A stretch of 64,000 nt of DNA from Bog-159 sp049511415. GTDB lineage: Bacteria > Acidobacteriota > Terriglobia > Bryobacterales > Bryobacteraceae. The notes beneath the pieces were generated by a model that saw only the letters and a program-made list of their open reading frames with translations, had not been told where the DNA came from and made no database searches. This document shows positions 51,972 to 61,064 of this stretch, piece by piece. A program made the translations under genes and the position numbers. The DNA lies in contig JBEKYC010000005.1 of assembly GCA_049511415.1 (NCBI GenBank), positions 110,312-174,311 on the forward strand, read 5' to 3'. Position 1 is the first letter of the stretch; each line of letters starts with the position of its first letter.

Positions 51972-52313
51972 TCACGGCCGGAACCTTGCCGCCCTATCCG
52001 GCTCCTTGAGAGCGTTGTACACCGCCACAAGATCCTCTCGCGCTTCCATCATCCGGTCCCTCGGCGGATGCGCCTGCTTAGCCAATATCTGATAACCGGT
52101 CGCAAGCTGCTTCTCCGCCTCCGCGTAGCGCTTTTCCCGAAGCAGCGATCGTCCCCAACTCAACTCGGCCAATCCAATGTGTGCGTCGCCCACGGGAAAA
52201 TCTGCAACTAATGCCCTCACAGCCTCCCGAAGCATCTGCTCGGCGTGGGTATCTTGCCCCTCTTTCATGTAGACTTCCGCCAAATCGACCATCGAGGCAG
52301 CGGTAAGCTGGCT
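51972..52313 (-). pseudogene. C-terminal fragment of a TPR protein
   Basis: The open frame reads SQLTAASMVDLAEVYMKEGQ, ALVADFPVGDAHIGLAELSWGRSLLREKRYAEAEKQLATGYQIL and then LVAVYNALKEPDRAARFRP, stopping at 51972. This is the end of the tetratricopeptide tail that follows many acidobacterial Ser/Thr kinases. The homology begins abruptly at about 52313, where a TIGR03437 fragment on the opposite strand starts, so the rest of the gene is missing. Confidence 0.65.
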
Positions 52314-52316
52314 TCC

Positions 52317-52742
52317 GTGAACGCCGAGGAGCCGGGATTGCTCGCGCCATACTCGTTCCAGGTTAGCGGCAATCAGTATGTGGCCGCGCTGTTCCCCGAT
52401 TACAGCACTTATGTGCTTCCTACCGGCGCCATCGTCGGCATCGCATCCCGCGCGCAACCGGGAGACATCATCATCCTCTACGGCGTCGGGTTTGGCGCAG
52501 TCACTCCTAACATCCTCGCCGGCCAAATCGCCGGAGAATTTAACACACTGGCGGCGCCGTTCCACCTCTACTTCGGAAACACTGAGGCGTCTCTCTCGTA
52601 CGAAGGCTTGGCGCCCGGGTACGTGGGATTGTATCAGTTCAATCTGACTGTTCCGGAGGTAGCGAGTAGCAACTTGGTGCCGCTGACATTTACTCTCGGC
52701 GGCGCGCCGGGAGCGCAGACACTTTATATCGCGGTGCAGTAA
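52317..52742 (+). pseudogene. C-terminal fragment of a TIGR03437-domain protein
   Basis: From about 52317 the frame reads VNAEEPGLLAPYSF, VSGNQYVAALFPDYSTYVLPTGAIVG, PGDIIILYGVGFGAVTPNI, LYFGNTEASLSYEGLAPGYVGLYQFNLTVPEV and PLTFTLGGAPGAQTLYIAVQ, closing at TAA 52742. It is the second half of a TIGR03437 domain, without the start, signal or any upstream domain. The open frame technically extends to ATG 52245, but residues before 52317 match the antisense TPR fragment, so no real gene is there. Confidence 0.7.
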
Positions 52743-52748
52743 GCCAGG

Positions 52749-52768
52749 GCAGGCGAAACCGCCTGCCC
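52749..52768. repeat. REP-like hairpin, copy 2
   Basis: GGCAGGCG and CGCCTGCC form an 8-bp stem with an AAAC loop, then CCCACC. It shares the GGCAGGC core and the CCTGCCCCAC flank with copy 1 at 28329-28356. It separates the TIGR03437 fragment from the end of the radical SAM gene and could stop transcription from both. Confidence 0.5.
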
Positions 52769-52775
52769 CACCCCA

Positions 52776-54866
52776 CTAATCGCCGAAGGAGCCGACTTCT
52801 TCCCGCTCCTCGACAGGCGCGGGTTTGATTGCCGCTAGCGGCACCAGTTCCGCCTGGGGCTGCTCTTGCAGCACATGCTGGCGATACAGCCGCGCCATAC
52901 GGGCGTTTTCCTCGTCCTGTTTGATTTTGGCGGCTCGGGCGCGCAACTTCTCTTCGCCCGAGTTCTTGGCGATACCCAGTTTATCGAGGTCGTGCTGCAC
53001 GTCGGTGGTGATGATGCTATCGCGCAGCACCATGGAATGATCCGCGCTCTGCATCGCGACCTTTTTCCCACCCGCGAAAATCTCATGCCGGCCGTGCTCC
53101 TCGTACCATTTGGTCAGCGTCGCGGTCATGTGCATCTTCTCGATGATGTTGCGCCAGCCGATACCGGTGTTATAAGCGCAGAACGAAATCTCGCCTTCCT
53201 GCGTGGCGTATGGAATGATGCACTGCTCCGTGCGCCGGAAATCGTAATTGAACAGATCCTGGAACCACATGCCCGCGATCAACAGGAAATTCCAGCGATC
53301 CTGGCGGCGTTTCTCAATATCCGCCATGGTGCGGTCCGAGCCCACCTTGCCGTAGTTCTTTCCGGTAGCCCCGAAGGTCTTGTCCAGCTTCTTCATCAGG
53401 TCCGTCAGTTTGAAATGCGTGGGCGACTTGAACGGATCGTAGTTGCGCGCCGTGGCCAGCGCCATGCCGATGATCGAAAGCCACTTGCCGCGGGCCGCAT
53501 CGTTGACCCGCGCCACGTCTTTGGCCAACTGGTCGGCATTCCAGAACGAGGTGACCGGCGCGGATTCGCCGGTAAGCTTATCCACCATCACGGCCATGCC
53601 TACGCCGCAATTCGGATGGCAGCCGCAGCTCAACTGTCCCCATTGGTGCTCCGGGCCGTGCACCAGATCGGACCAATCCGAAAACGTGCTGATGAACGAA
53701 AGCGGGAACCAGTCGCGGGACGGCTCGCCTAAGCCAGTCTGATTCTTTACGTCGTGCGCCAGGTGCGCCAGCGTGTAACGCTGCGCCATGCGGCGCTCGT
53801 CGGTGACCTCTTCGTCGCGGCCCGTGAACGATACCGGCTGGAACGACAGAAACGGAATGCGCTTAGGATTATCCAGCGCGAACTGGATCACGCGCCCCAC
53901 CTGCTCGTTGTTGATGCCGTTGATCAGCGTGATCACGGGCACGATGTCCACACCGTTGGTGTACAGGTTTTCGATGGCGCGCAGCTTCACGTCGAACAGG
54001 TTGCCGACTTTGCGGTGTGAGTTTGCGGCATTGCCGATCCCGTCAAATTGCAGGTACGCGTAGCGCAATCCCGCTTCCGCGGACTGGCGGCAGAAATCCG
54101 GATTCTTGGCAAACTCGATGCCGTTGGTAGCGGCCTGCACGCTGGTATAGCCGACCTTGCGTGCATAACTCACCGCATCCAGGAAGTAGGGCGAGATGGT
54201 CGGCTCGCCGCCGGAGAACTGCACCGACATCTGCCGCTTGGGCTTGATTGAAATGGCGTTATCCAGCAGCGTCTGAATGTCTTCCCAGGTAAGCTCATGC
54301 ACAAATCCAACTTGGTTCGCGTCCATGAAGCATGGATCGCACATCATATTGCAGCGGTTGGTTAAGTCAATCGTCAGCACTGATCCACGCCCGTGCGTAA
54401 TCGTGCTCGATCCATGATGATGCAAATGCGAATCGTTGTGCGCGCGTATGTCGCGGCCGGGGAAGCATTCTTCCAGATGCTTGAAGAACACCGTATCGAT
54501 GGACATGACGTCCTCGAAATGTCCGTGAATCGGGCAGTCCTTCACCATCAGGATCTGGCCATCGCGCTCGATAATTTTGGCCTTGATCTCTCCGACCTTC
54601 TCGTTCATCAGGGCGGATAGCGGTTTCTTGCCGTCCAGGATCTCCTTGCGTGCTTCCGGCACACAACGGGGGCACAGAGAATCGGTTTCGCGGGGCCAGC
54701 CCAGCGGCGGCTTGGTCTTCTGATACGACTTCAGCAGGGGCTTATCGGACCAGTTCGGAGTGAACGACGGACTCTGCTGCACCTGATTGGCAGCGTCGAA
54801 AACGGTCCACGCGGCTTTGGCCGCGTAGGTCAAGGCTTTTTCAACATATTTAATAGGCTTGTGCAT
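52776..54866 (-). CDS. Radical SAM enzyme, tetraether-synthase/COG1964-like
   Basis: The 696-residue protein has three cysteine regions. First, SLCPRC (C65, C68) with DCPIHG (C111, H114) is a rubredoxin-like site typical of COG1964 proteins. Second, TNRCNMMCDPCF (C172, C176, C179) is the radical SAM CxxxCxxC, followed by FSGGEPT (SAM-binding GGE). Third, CGCHPNC (C414, C416, C420) suggests an extra Fe-S cluster. This order is that of the archaeal tetraether synthase (Tes, MJ0619), which joins two lipid tails at methyl ends. The C-terminal 250 residues include a helical Lys/Glu-rich end (EEKLRARAAKIKQDEENARM). Assignment as Tes-like is inference; Solibacter-type bacteria make membrane-spanning lipids. 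A partial second copy lies 820 nt downstream. Confidence 0.75.
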   Translation of the reverse strand: MHKPIKYVEKALTYAAKAAWTVFDAANQVQQSPSFTPNWSDKPLLKSYQKTKPPLGWPRETDSLCPRCVPEARKEILDGKKPLSALMNEKVGEIKAKIIERDGQILMVKDCPIHGHFEDVMSIDTVFFKHLEECFPGRDIRAHNDSHLHHHGSSTITHGRGSVLTIDLTNRCNMMCDPCFMDANQVGFVHELTWEDIQTLLDNAISIKPKRQMSVQFSGGEPTISPYFLDAVSYARKVGYTSVQAATNGIEFAKNPDFCRQSAEAGLRYAYLQFDGIGNAANSHRKVGNLFDVKLRAIENLYTNGVDIVPVITLINGINNEQVGRVIQFALDNPKRIPFLSFQPVSFTGRDEEVTDERRMAQRYTLAHLAHDVKNQTGLGEPSRDWFPLSFISTFSDWSDLVHGPEHQWGQLSCGCHPNCGVGMAVMVDKLTGESAPVTSFWNADQLAKDVARVNDAARGKWLSIIGMALATARNYDPFKSPTHFKLTDLMKKLDKTFGATGKNYGKVGSDRTMADIEKRRQDRWNFLLIAGMWFQDLFNYDFRRTEQCIIPYATQEGEISFCAYNTGIGWRNIIEKMHMTATLTKWYEEHGRHEIFAGGKKVAMQSADHSMVLRDSIITTDVQHDLDKLGIAKNSGEEKLRARAAKIKQDEENARMARLYRQHVLQEQPQAELVPLAAIKPAPVEEREEVGSFGD

Positions 54867-55099
54867 CCGTTGTGAACTCCTCTAGCGCCGGCTAAGAATT
54901 CCAAAACACACGCAAAACGGCCAGACCGCATGCGCGATTGAACTAGTATAGTTATGATTGGTTAATCGACACTACCCATCGCCATCAAACTGTTGATTTC
55001 CTTGGTTGTACGGCAAGTTCAGGTGTTGAACGGGGATTTTGCCCGGCGGCCCCGGCGATTCGCCGTAGGTTATTGAATACGCAAGATTTAACTTGCCAT

Positions 55100-57262
55100 C
55101 TAGGGCAATTCCACGTCGAGCGCATAAATATCGGAATTGGTGTGAATCACGGTGGCCACCGGCGCGTCGTGCGGTCCCAGGCCTACCAACAGATACCCTA
55201 CCGCGTTCGGCTGCGGAATCTGTCGCGCGCTCATCATGTGCTCGGTGCGCCGGTTGGCGATCTCCACGCGCAGGATAGGCTGTTCAGCTCCACCCAGAAC
55301 TTCCTGATAATAAACATACTTGCTGTCATGGGACCAAAACGGAACCCCCAGTCCCTCGCCGGCCGCCAGCGGCGTCCACTGGCGCGTCTCCAGGCTCAAA
55401 AGGAAAATCTGGCTTCCGGCGCGGTTCGTGGCCGCAATATGCCTCCCGTCCGGCGACCAGGCCGGACGCCCCATGCTTTCCGAACCCGGCAGAAAGGTCA
55501 GCTTCTTGGTCTTCAAATCCATAAGATACAGGCCTGCCTGGCCGGAGGCGCCTGAGGGCAGATTGCGCGCGAACAGCAGCGAGTTCCCGTCCGGCGACCA
55601 CCCCGCTTCCATATCCGAGTACAGGTCTGAAGTAACCACCTCCGGAACACCGCCATTGGCCGAGATCACGTATAATTTGCTGCCTTGCCCGGCGGACACA
55701 CCCGAAAAAACCAGGCGCGTTCCGTCCGGCGACCATCTGGGCTGGTGGGCAGACATGGAGGTTGTGAGCTGCAACCGTTCACTCCCATCGCCGCGGCTGC
55801 GCCACAGTGTCTCATCCGGCAGGGTCACATAGGCCACCCACTGCGCGTCGTTCGAGAAAACCGCCCATCGCGCGGAAACATCCGGCAGAAAAGGGACGAA
55901 CTGCTTGTGCCCCGCGTCATAGCGGACCAGTTCCCGCCGTTCCTGTCCGCCGGCGAAGAACACTTGCTTGCCGTCGGGACTCGGCGCCAGCGTTCCAAAG
56001 GTCATAGGCGTCGAATAGAGTTGCACCGGCGGCCCTTCCGCGACCCGCGGAAACGTGCGATTCTCGCGCATCGCCCAGACGCTGTAAACCCGGCCGCGCA
56101 CCGATCGAAAAAGGAAGTATTCGCCGCCGGCCGCCCACGTGCCCCGATCGTCGCCATCGGCCGCCGTGCTTCCCGGATTCCAGTTCTGCAGCAGGCGATG
56201 CAGCACCCGCCCATCCACGCCGCACTCCCACAAGCCAAACGGCTTGCCGGCCGGATCCCACGAGGAGAAGCGCAGCACTTCGTGATCGGGCGGCGGGGAC
56301 CAGCGGATGGAATCAACTATGCCGGCCGTGTCGAGCAGCTTGCGCGAACCGGTGCCGTCCGTATTCACGATGAACAAAGCTGAGCCGCGCACGAAAACGA
56401 TGCGCGATCCATCCCGCGACCACGCTCCCGCCCGTCCTACCACGTCCCCCAATCGTCGCGGCGATCCTCCCACCGTCGGCGCCACCCAAAGCGGCCGGTC
56501 GCCTTCCACCCCCGATCCGCCCGAAACCAGGAGGCTGGAGCGATCCGGCGAAATGTCCATAATGTCCGGATTGGGGATCTGCACCTGTTGCGTCTGCGGA
56601 TTGCCGCCATTCACCGAAACCTGCGCCAGCGCCCAGCGTCCGCCCTCCCGTTCCGTGAAATAAACGCGCGAGCCGTCCGTCGCAATGCCGTCGTCGTATT
56701 CGGCGTGGCCGGTCTGCGTCAACTGCACGGCCTTCACCAGCCGGGCCGGTCGCACGGAAGTCACCAGCCAGTAAACGCGCACCACCACAAACAGCAGAAT
56801 GACCAAAGCCGCGGATCTGACATAGATTCGTCGCGGATGCGGAGCCAGAAACGGCAGGCGCGGCGCCACCGCAGGTTCCACCGGCGGCTGTGTCTTGGCG
56901 GAGTCGGCCGGTTCCGCCACCAGGCTGCGGACCTGCACCGGCGCAATGAATCGATAACCGCGCCGTGGCAGTGTCTCCACGTAGCGTGGCGTGGCGGCAT
57001 CGTCGTCCAACGCCTCGCGCACCTTCTTGGCTGCGATGTTCAGCCCGTTGTCGAAATCCACCAGCGTGTCGATCCACAACTTCCGCGCCAGTTCCTCGCG
57101 CGTCACCACCTGGCCGGGACGCTCCAATAGTGCCGCCAGCAACTGGAAGGGCCGGTCTTGCAGTTTGATTTTCTGTCCGTGTTTGCGTAGCTCGCCCTGC
57201 GCGAGATCTACTTCATAAACGCCGAACTGGAATATTTGGGAGGCGCGGTCTTTCTGGTCCAC
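55100..57262 (-). CDS. wHTH-TM-TolB-propeller regulator (CadC-like)
   Basis: The 720-residue protein has an OmpR/PhoB-type winged helix (residues 10-105: FGVYEVDLAQGELRKHG, FQLLAALLERPGQVVTREELARKLW, NIAAKKVREALDDDAATPRYVETLPRRGYRF). One TM helix follows (about 146-168), and then a periplasmic TolB-like propeller (WSPDGTRLVFSG, WSPDGNSLLFARN, WSPDGRHIAATNR). Such one-component regulators sense outside the membrane and bind DNA inside. The class is expanded in Acidobacteria. Regulated genes and ligand are unknown. ATG 57262 is the only start before the wing. Confidence 0.92.
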   Translation of the reverse strand: MDQKDRASQIFQFGVYEVDLAQGELRKHGQKIKLQDRPFQLLAALLERPGQVVTREELARKLWIDTLVDFDNGLNIAAKKVREALDDDAATPRYVETLPRRGYRFIAPVQVRSLVAEPADSAKTQPPVEPAVAPRLPFLAPHPRRIYVRSAALVILLFVVVRVYWLVTSVRPARLVKAVQLTQTGHAEYDDGIATDGSRVYFTEREGGRWALAQVSVNGGNPQTQQVQIPNPDIMDISPDRSSLLVSGGSGVEGDRPLWVAPTVGGSPRRLGDVVGRAGAWSRDGSRIVFVRGSALFIVNTDGTGSRKLLDTAGIVDSIRWSPPPDHEVLRFSSWDPAGKPFGLWECGVDGRVLHRLLQNWNPGSTAADGDDRGTWAAGGEYFLFRSVRGRVYSVWAMRENRTFPRVAEGPPVQLYSTPMTFGTLAPSPDGKQVFFAGGQERRELVRYDAGHKQFVPFLPDVSARWAVFSNDAQWVAYVTLPDETLWRSRGDGSERLQLTTSMSAHQPRWSPDGTRLVFSGVSAGQGSKLYVISANGGVPEVVTSDLYSDMEAGWSPDGNSLLFARNLPSGASGQAGLYLMDLKTKKLTFLPGSESMGRPAWSPDGRHIAATNRAGSQIFLLSLETRQWTPLAAGEGLGVPFWSHDSKYVYYQEVLGGAEQPILRVEIANRRTEHMMSARQIPQPNAVGYLLVGLGPHDAPVATVIHTNSDIYALDVELP

Positions 57263-57341
57263 GGATCGTTCCGCCTGTTACGGCCATAAGCGAGTTTAAC
57301 ACCCGTGCGCGTTCGATACCCTTGTTAACCAAGCGAAGCCT

Positions 57342-58526
57342 TCACGCGCTCTGCTGCAGTTCTTCCCAGGTGACCTCTCTCCTGGTCTCATACGCCATCC
57401 GCCCCAGCAGGCTGGTGAACGTGCTGTCCGCCGCGCGGGCCGCCATATTGTAAGGCTTGCGCTCGACTATGCTGGTGAAGAACGACTCGACCGCGTCGAT
57501 GGTGATTTCCCGTTTCGATTCAACCTTTTCGATCAGGCTGCGGTCCCGCAGATCGTCCGCGTTCTTCAGCGGCGCCTGCGCCATGGGCCCGTGCCACCTG
57601 TAATACGTGCGCGCAGTCTCCAGCATGCCCTCGGAACCGAAAAACTGCTCCTTCACGTCCCGATATTCGGCCGCATATTTGATGCTGACCAGCCACCCCT
57701 CCATGCCGCCAGGATATGTGTAAATGATGTCGTGGTGGTCGGACGTCTCGTTGCCGTAGACGATCTTGTAACGCGTGCCACCGCGCCCCACCGCTTTCAC
57801 CGGATGCCCGTCCGCAAACCAGTTCAGCACATCCACGCCGTGGCAGTCCTGCTCCACGATACAACCGCCCGAGTACTCCCGCCAGTAGTTCCACAGCCGG
57901 ATTTTGGAATCCTCCGGCGGATACGGCGACTGGAAGCTCGTCATGGGACGGCCGCCCAGAATCCAGTAACTCATCATAGATGTCAGCGTGCCGATCTTGC
58001 CGGCGCGCAGGATCTTCTCGGCCGTCAGGTACCCGGGGCTGAAGCGCTGCTGAAATCCGAACTGCACCGTCTTCGACGGATCCGCGTTCTCGGCCGCCGC
58101 CAGCATGCGCTTCACGCCGGCCACATCGGCCCCAGCCGGTTTTTCGCAGTAGATATGCTTGCGCGCACGTGCGGCGGCTTCGAAGTGTTCCGGATGCCGA
58201 AACACGGGCGTCGCGATCAGCACGGCGTCAATATCCGCCTGCGCCAGCAGTTCTTCGTGCGTGTGATAAACGCGCGCGCCGGCAGCGCCTGGTATCTCGG
58301 TCTTGGCTCGGTCGATGCGGTCCGGGTAGATGTCGCACACCGCGGCCAGACGAGCGCGTGGGTCGCGGGCCATGTGCCCGCCCACGTACCGCCCGCGTCC
58401 GCCGGCTCCAATGAGGCCGAATGACACGGCCGAGTTGGCCTGGGAACCGAATGCGATCCCGGGCCTGAGGATCATCAGGTTGGCGGCCGCGCCCGCAAGC
58501 GCCTCCCGCCGCGTGATATTCGCCAT
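57342..58526 (-). CDS. Gfo/Idh/MocA-family oxidoreductase, Tat-exported
   Basis: The 394-residue protein begins MANITRREALAGAAANLMI, a twin-arginine signal. Then comes the Rossmann fold (FGLIGAGGRGRYVGGHMA, LAAVCDIYPDRI), YCEKPAGADVAGVKRM (the EKP motif with the catalytic Lys) and the C-terminal beta-sheet. Tat export fits the need to fold with NAD(P) in the cytoplasm first. Relatives in soil bacteria oxidise sugar or inositol derivatives. ATG 58526 has AGGAG upstream. It stands alone, 20 nt downstream of nothing in the same operon. Confidence 0.9.
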   Translation of the reverse strand: MANITRREALAGAAANLMILRPGIAFGSQANSAVSFGLIGAGGRGRYVGGHMARDPRARLAAVCDIYPDRIDRAKTEIPGAAGARVYHTHEELLAQADIDAVLIATPVFRHPEHFEAAARARKHIYCEKPAGADVAGVKRMLAAAENADPSKTVQFGFQQRFSPGYLTAEKILRAGKIGTLTSMMSYWILGGRPMTSFQSPYPPEDSKIRLWNYWREYSGGCIVEQDCHGVDVLNWFADGHPVKAVGRGGTRYKIVYGNETSDHHDIIYTYPGGMEGWLVSIKYAAEYRDVKEQFFGSEGMLETARTYYRWHGPMAQAPLKNADDLRDRSLIEKVESKREITIDAVESFFTSIVERKPYNMAARAADSTFTSLLGRMAYETRREVTWEELQQSA

Positions 58527-58597
58527 GAGAGACTCCTGGAGAAACCTAACTCTATGCCCAAACGCCGCGGAACTCAACCGGGTCCCCAGCTATCGCG

Positions 58598-60115
58598 TTA
58601 CGTCCAATAATTCCGGTCCAAACTGCGATACTGCACAGCCTCCGCCACATGCTTGGCCTGCAGCCGTTCGGAATCCCCCATATCCGCAATCGTGCGCGCC
58701 ACCTTCAGAATCCGGTCGTGCGCCCGCGCCGAAAGCCCCAGTCGCCGCACCGCCATCTCCAGCGTCCGCTCGCCCGCATCATCCAGCCCGCACAGCTTGC
58801 GTAGCACCGGCGGCGGAATGTGCGCGTTATAGAAACCACGTTTCTGCTGCAGCGCGTGCGCCCGCTCCACACGCTGCCGCATCTCCGCCGAAGTGGTGCC
58901 GTCCACCTTGTCGCGCAGCTCCTTATAAGGCACCGCCGGCACTTCGATATGCAGGTCGATGCGATCCAGCAGCGGTCCGCTGAGCTTGCTCATATAGCGC
59001 TGAATGATGCCCGGCGTGCATCGGCATTCCCGTGTGGTATCGCCGTAAAATCCGCACGGACACGGATTCAACGCGCATAGCAGAATAAAGCTCGCCGGAA
59101 ACGACAGCGTCATATTGCTCCGCGCCACCGTCACCGATCGATCCTCCAGCGGCTGCCGCAGCATCTCCAGCACGTTGCGCGCGAACTCCGGCAGTTCATC
59201 CAGGAACAACACGCCGTTGTGCGCCAGGCTCACCTCGCCCGGACGCGGCATACCCGATCCCCCGCCGATCAGCCCCGCGTCGGACACCGTGTGGTGCGGC
59301 GCCCGGAACGGCCGCTGCGAAAGCAGCCCGGCGCCGCCCGGCAGCAGACCCGCCACGCTGTGGACCTGCGTCGTCTCCAGAGCCTCCTGGAACGTCAGCG
59401 GCGGCAGAATGCCCGCGAACCGTTTGGCCAGCATCGACTTGCCCGATCCCGGCGGACCGATCATGAGCACATTGTGATTTCCCGCCGCGGCCACTTCCAG
59501 TGCGCGCTTGGCCGTGGCCTGTCCCCGCACGTCCCGAAAATCGGGCACGCCATCGCCGCAAGCCGCCGGCGCCGCGGCATGCGCGGACACCGGCTGGAAG
59601 CGCTCCGGTTCGGTCAGGCACGTTACCACTTCCGACAGATGCCGCAAACCGAATACTTGAATGCCTTGCGTCACGGCGGCCTCGGCCGCGTTGTCCGCCG
59701 GCACGATCAGCTTGGCGATCCCGCAGCGCCGCGCGCATACCGCGATCGAAAGCGCGCCGCGCACCGGCCGCAGCGTCCCATCGAGCGACAACTCGCCCAC
59801 GAACAGGTATTGATCGGCGGCCTTCGCCACGCCCATCGCGCCCAGGATACCCACCGCCATCGGCAGATCGAAACCGGCGCCTTCTTTCCGCACGTTCGCC
59901 GGCGCCAGATTGATGGTCACCGCTTTGTTCGGATAGCCGAAGCCCGAATTGAGCAGCGCAGACTTGATCCGTTCCCGGCTCTCCCGCACCGCCGTGTCCG
60001 GCATGCCCACCGTGATGAACTCGCGCGGATTGCCCGCGTACATATCGACTTCCACGTCGATGGCGTGCGCTTCAATGCCGAAAACCGCCGCCGACCGGGT
60101 TCTGAAGAGTGCCAA
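58598..60115 (-). CDS. YifB/ComM-family Mg-chelatase-like AAA+ ATPase
   Basis: The 505-residue protein has an N-terminal ComM-type domain (FGIEAHAIDVEVDMYAGNPREFITVGMPDTAVRESRERIKSAL) and the AAA+ core with Walker A IGPPGSGKSMLAKR, Walker B GVLFLDELPEF and sensor-1 segment. A C-terminal Mg-chelatase domain (LGLSARAHDRILKVARTIADM) closes it. ComM is a branch-migration helicase for natural transformation in Vibrio and Haemophilus. Other functions exist in non-competent bacteria. Cys-rich CPCGFYGDTTRECRC is the zinc-finger-like insert usual for the family. Confidence 0.93.
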   Translation of the reverse strand: MALFRTRSAAVFGIEAHAIDVEVDMYAGNPREFITVGMPDTAVRESRERIKSALLNSGFGYPNKAVTINLAPANVRKEGAGFDLPMAVGILGAMGVAKAADQYLFVGELSLDGTLRPVRGALSIAVCARRCGIAKLIVPADNAAEAAVTQGIQVFGLRHLSEVVTCLTEPERFQPVSAHAAAPAACGDGVPDFRDVRGQATAKRALEVAAAGNHNVLMIGPPGSGKSMLAKRFAGILPPLTFQEALETTQVHSVAGLLPGGAGLLSQRPFRAPHHTVSDAGLIGGGSGMPRPGEVSLAHNGVLFLDELPEFARNVLEMLRQPLEDRSVTVARSNMTLSFPASFILLCALNPCPCGFYGDTTRECRCTPGIIQRYMSKLSGPLLDRIDLHIEVPAVPYKELRDKVDGTTSAEMRQRVERAHALQQKRGFYNAHIPPPVLRKLCGLDDAGERTLEMAVRRLGLSARAHDRILKVARTIADMGDSERLQAKHVAEAVQYRSLDRNYWT

Positions 60116-60272
60116 GGAATGATGTGGTTCGGCGCGGGATTTATCTCAGCCGCAAAATCGTTGGTTGCGGGTTTGGCGGCGCCTCGGCTGCGCCCCACCA
60201 GCCGCACATGTAACAACCGGCCCCTCCGCATCGCTTTGATATCATGTGGATCGAGCCCCAAGGAGGATGCAC

Positions 60273-61052
60273 ATGCAGCGTCGCGTAACCTGGCTGCTTG
60301 CGGCAGGCGCCTGCCTGGCAACCGTGCTCCAGGCCGCCGGCAACCCGTTTGTCGGCAAATGGAAGTTGAACCCGGCGAAGAGCAAGCTCACGGGACAAAG
60401 CGACTCTGTCCAATCCGTCGGACCGAATGCTTATAAATTCACCTACGGTGCGTTTTCGTGGACTCTGACCGCGAACGGGAAGGACCAGCCTTGGCCCCTC
60501 GGTGGCAGTGTGATCCTGACCGCCGTCGCCGCCAGCACCTGGAAGTTTACCTACCAGTTCAATGGGCGGGTAGCCTCCATCGACCATTGGTGGCTGTCGC
60601 CCGACGGAAAGTCGATGATCAGAGCGCGCGAGGGTACCGGAGAGGACGGTTCGGCGTTCAGCAGTGAAACCAGATACCGGCGAACCGCCGGCGAGAAAGA
60701 CTTCGCGGGGACCTGGAGATCCAGCAAGATCACGGCCCACACCCCCGACCTCGTGATCATCCTGGCAAACGGCGATGATGGGATCACACGCAGTATACCG
60801 GTGGAAGGCAGCACGGTGAGCCTGAAATTCGACGGGGCGGACTACAAAGTCCAAGGTCCCAGGGCGCCGGCGGGAATGACGCTGGCCGCGGAGCGCAAAG
60901 GGAGCCGCAAGATCCGGACGGAAACCAAGCTGGATGGTAAGTCGCTGAACACCGCCGACATCAGCGTTTCGCCGGATGGCCGGACCACCACCGTGCTGCA
61001 ACACGATGCCGGCGTGCTTGAACCCTACATTGTGATCTATGACCGCCAGTGA
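60273..61052 (+). CDS. Exported hypothetical protein, repeated beta domain
   Basis: The 259-residue product has a signal peptide (MQRRVTWLLAAGACLATVLQAA). The mature part opens GNPFVGKWKLNPAKSKLTGQ and repeats a related theme at KDFAGTWRSSKI, suggesting a duplicated lipocalin-like/FGKW-WKLN domain common in Acidobacteria. No enzyme residues are recognised. AAGGAGG overlaps an in-frame ATG (60267) and lies 6 nt before ATG 60273, which is the better start. Confidence 0.7.
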   Translation: MQRRVTWLLAAGACLATVLQAAGNPFVGKWKLNPAKSKLTGQSDSVQSVGPNAYKFTYGAFSWTLTANGKDQPWPLGGSVILTAVAASTWKFTYQFNGRVASIDHWWLSPDGKSMIRAREGTGEDGSAFSSETRYRRTAGEKDFAGTWRSSKITAHTPDLVIILANGDDGITRSIPVEGSTVSLKFDGADYKVQGPRAPAGMTLAAERKGSRKIRTETKLDGKSLNTADISVSPDGRTTTVLQHDAGVLEPYIVIYDRQ

Positions 61053-61064
61053 TCCGGGAAATGG

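Noticed and set aside
52245..52742. 165-codon frame starting at ATG 52245 as a complete gene
   Set aside because: TIGR03437 homology begins only at about 52317 and the first 24 residues are antisense to the TPR fragment, so it is called a fragment.
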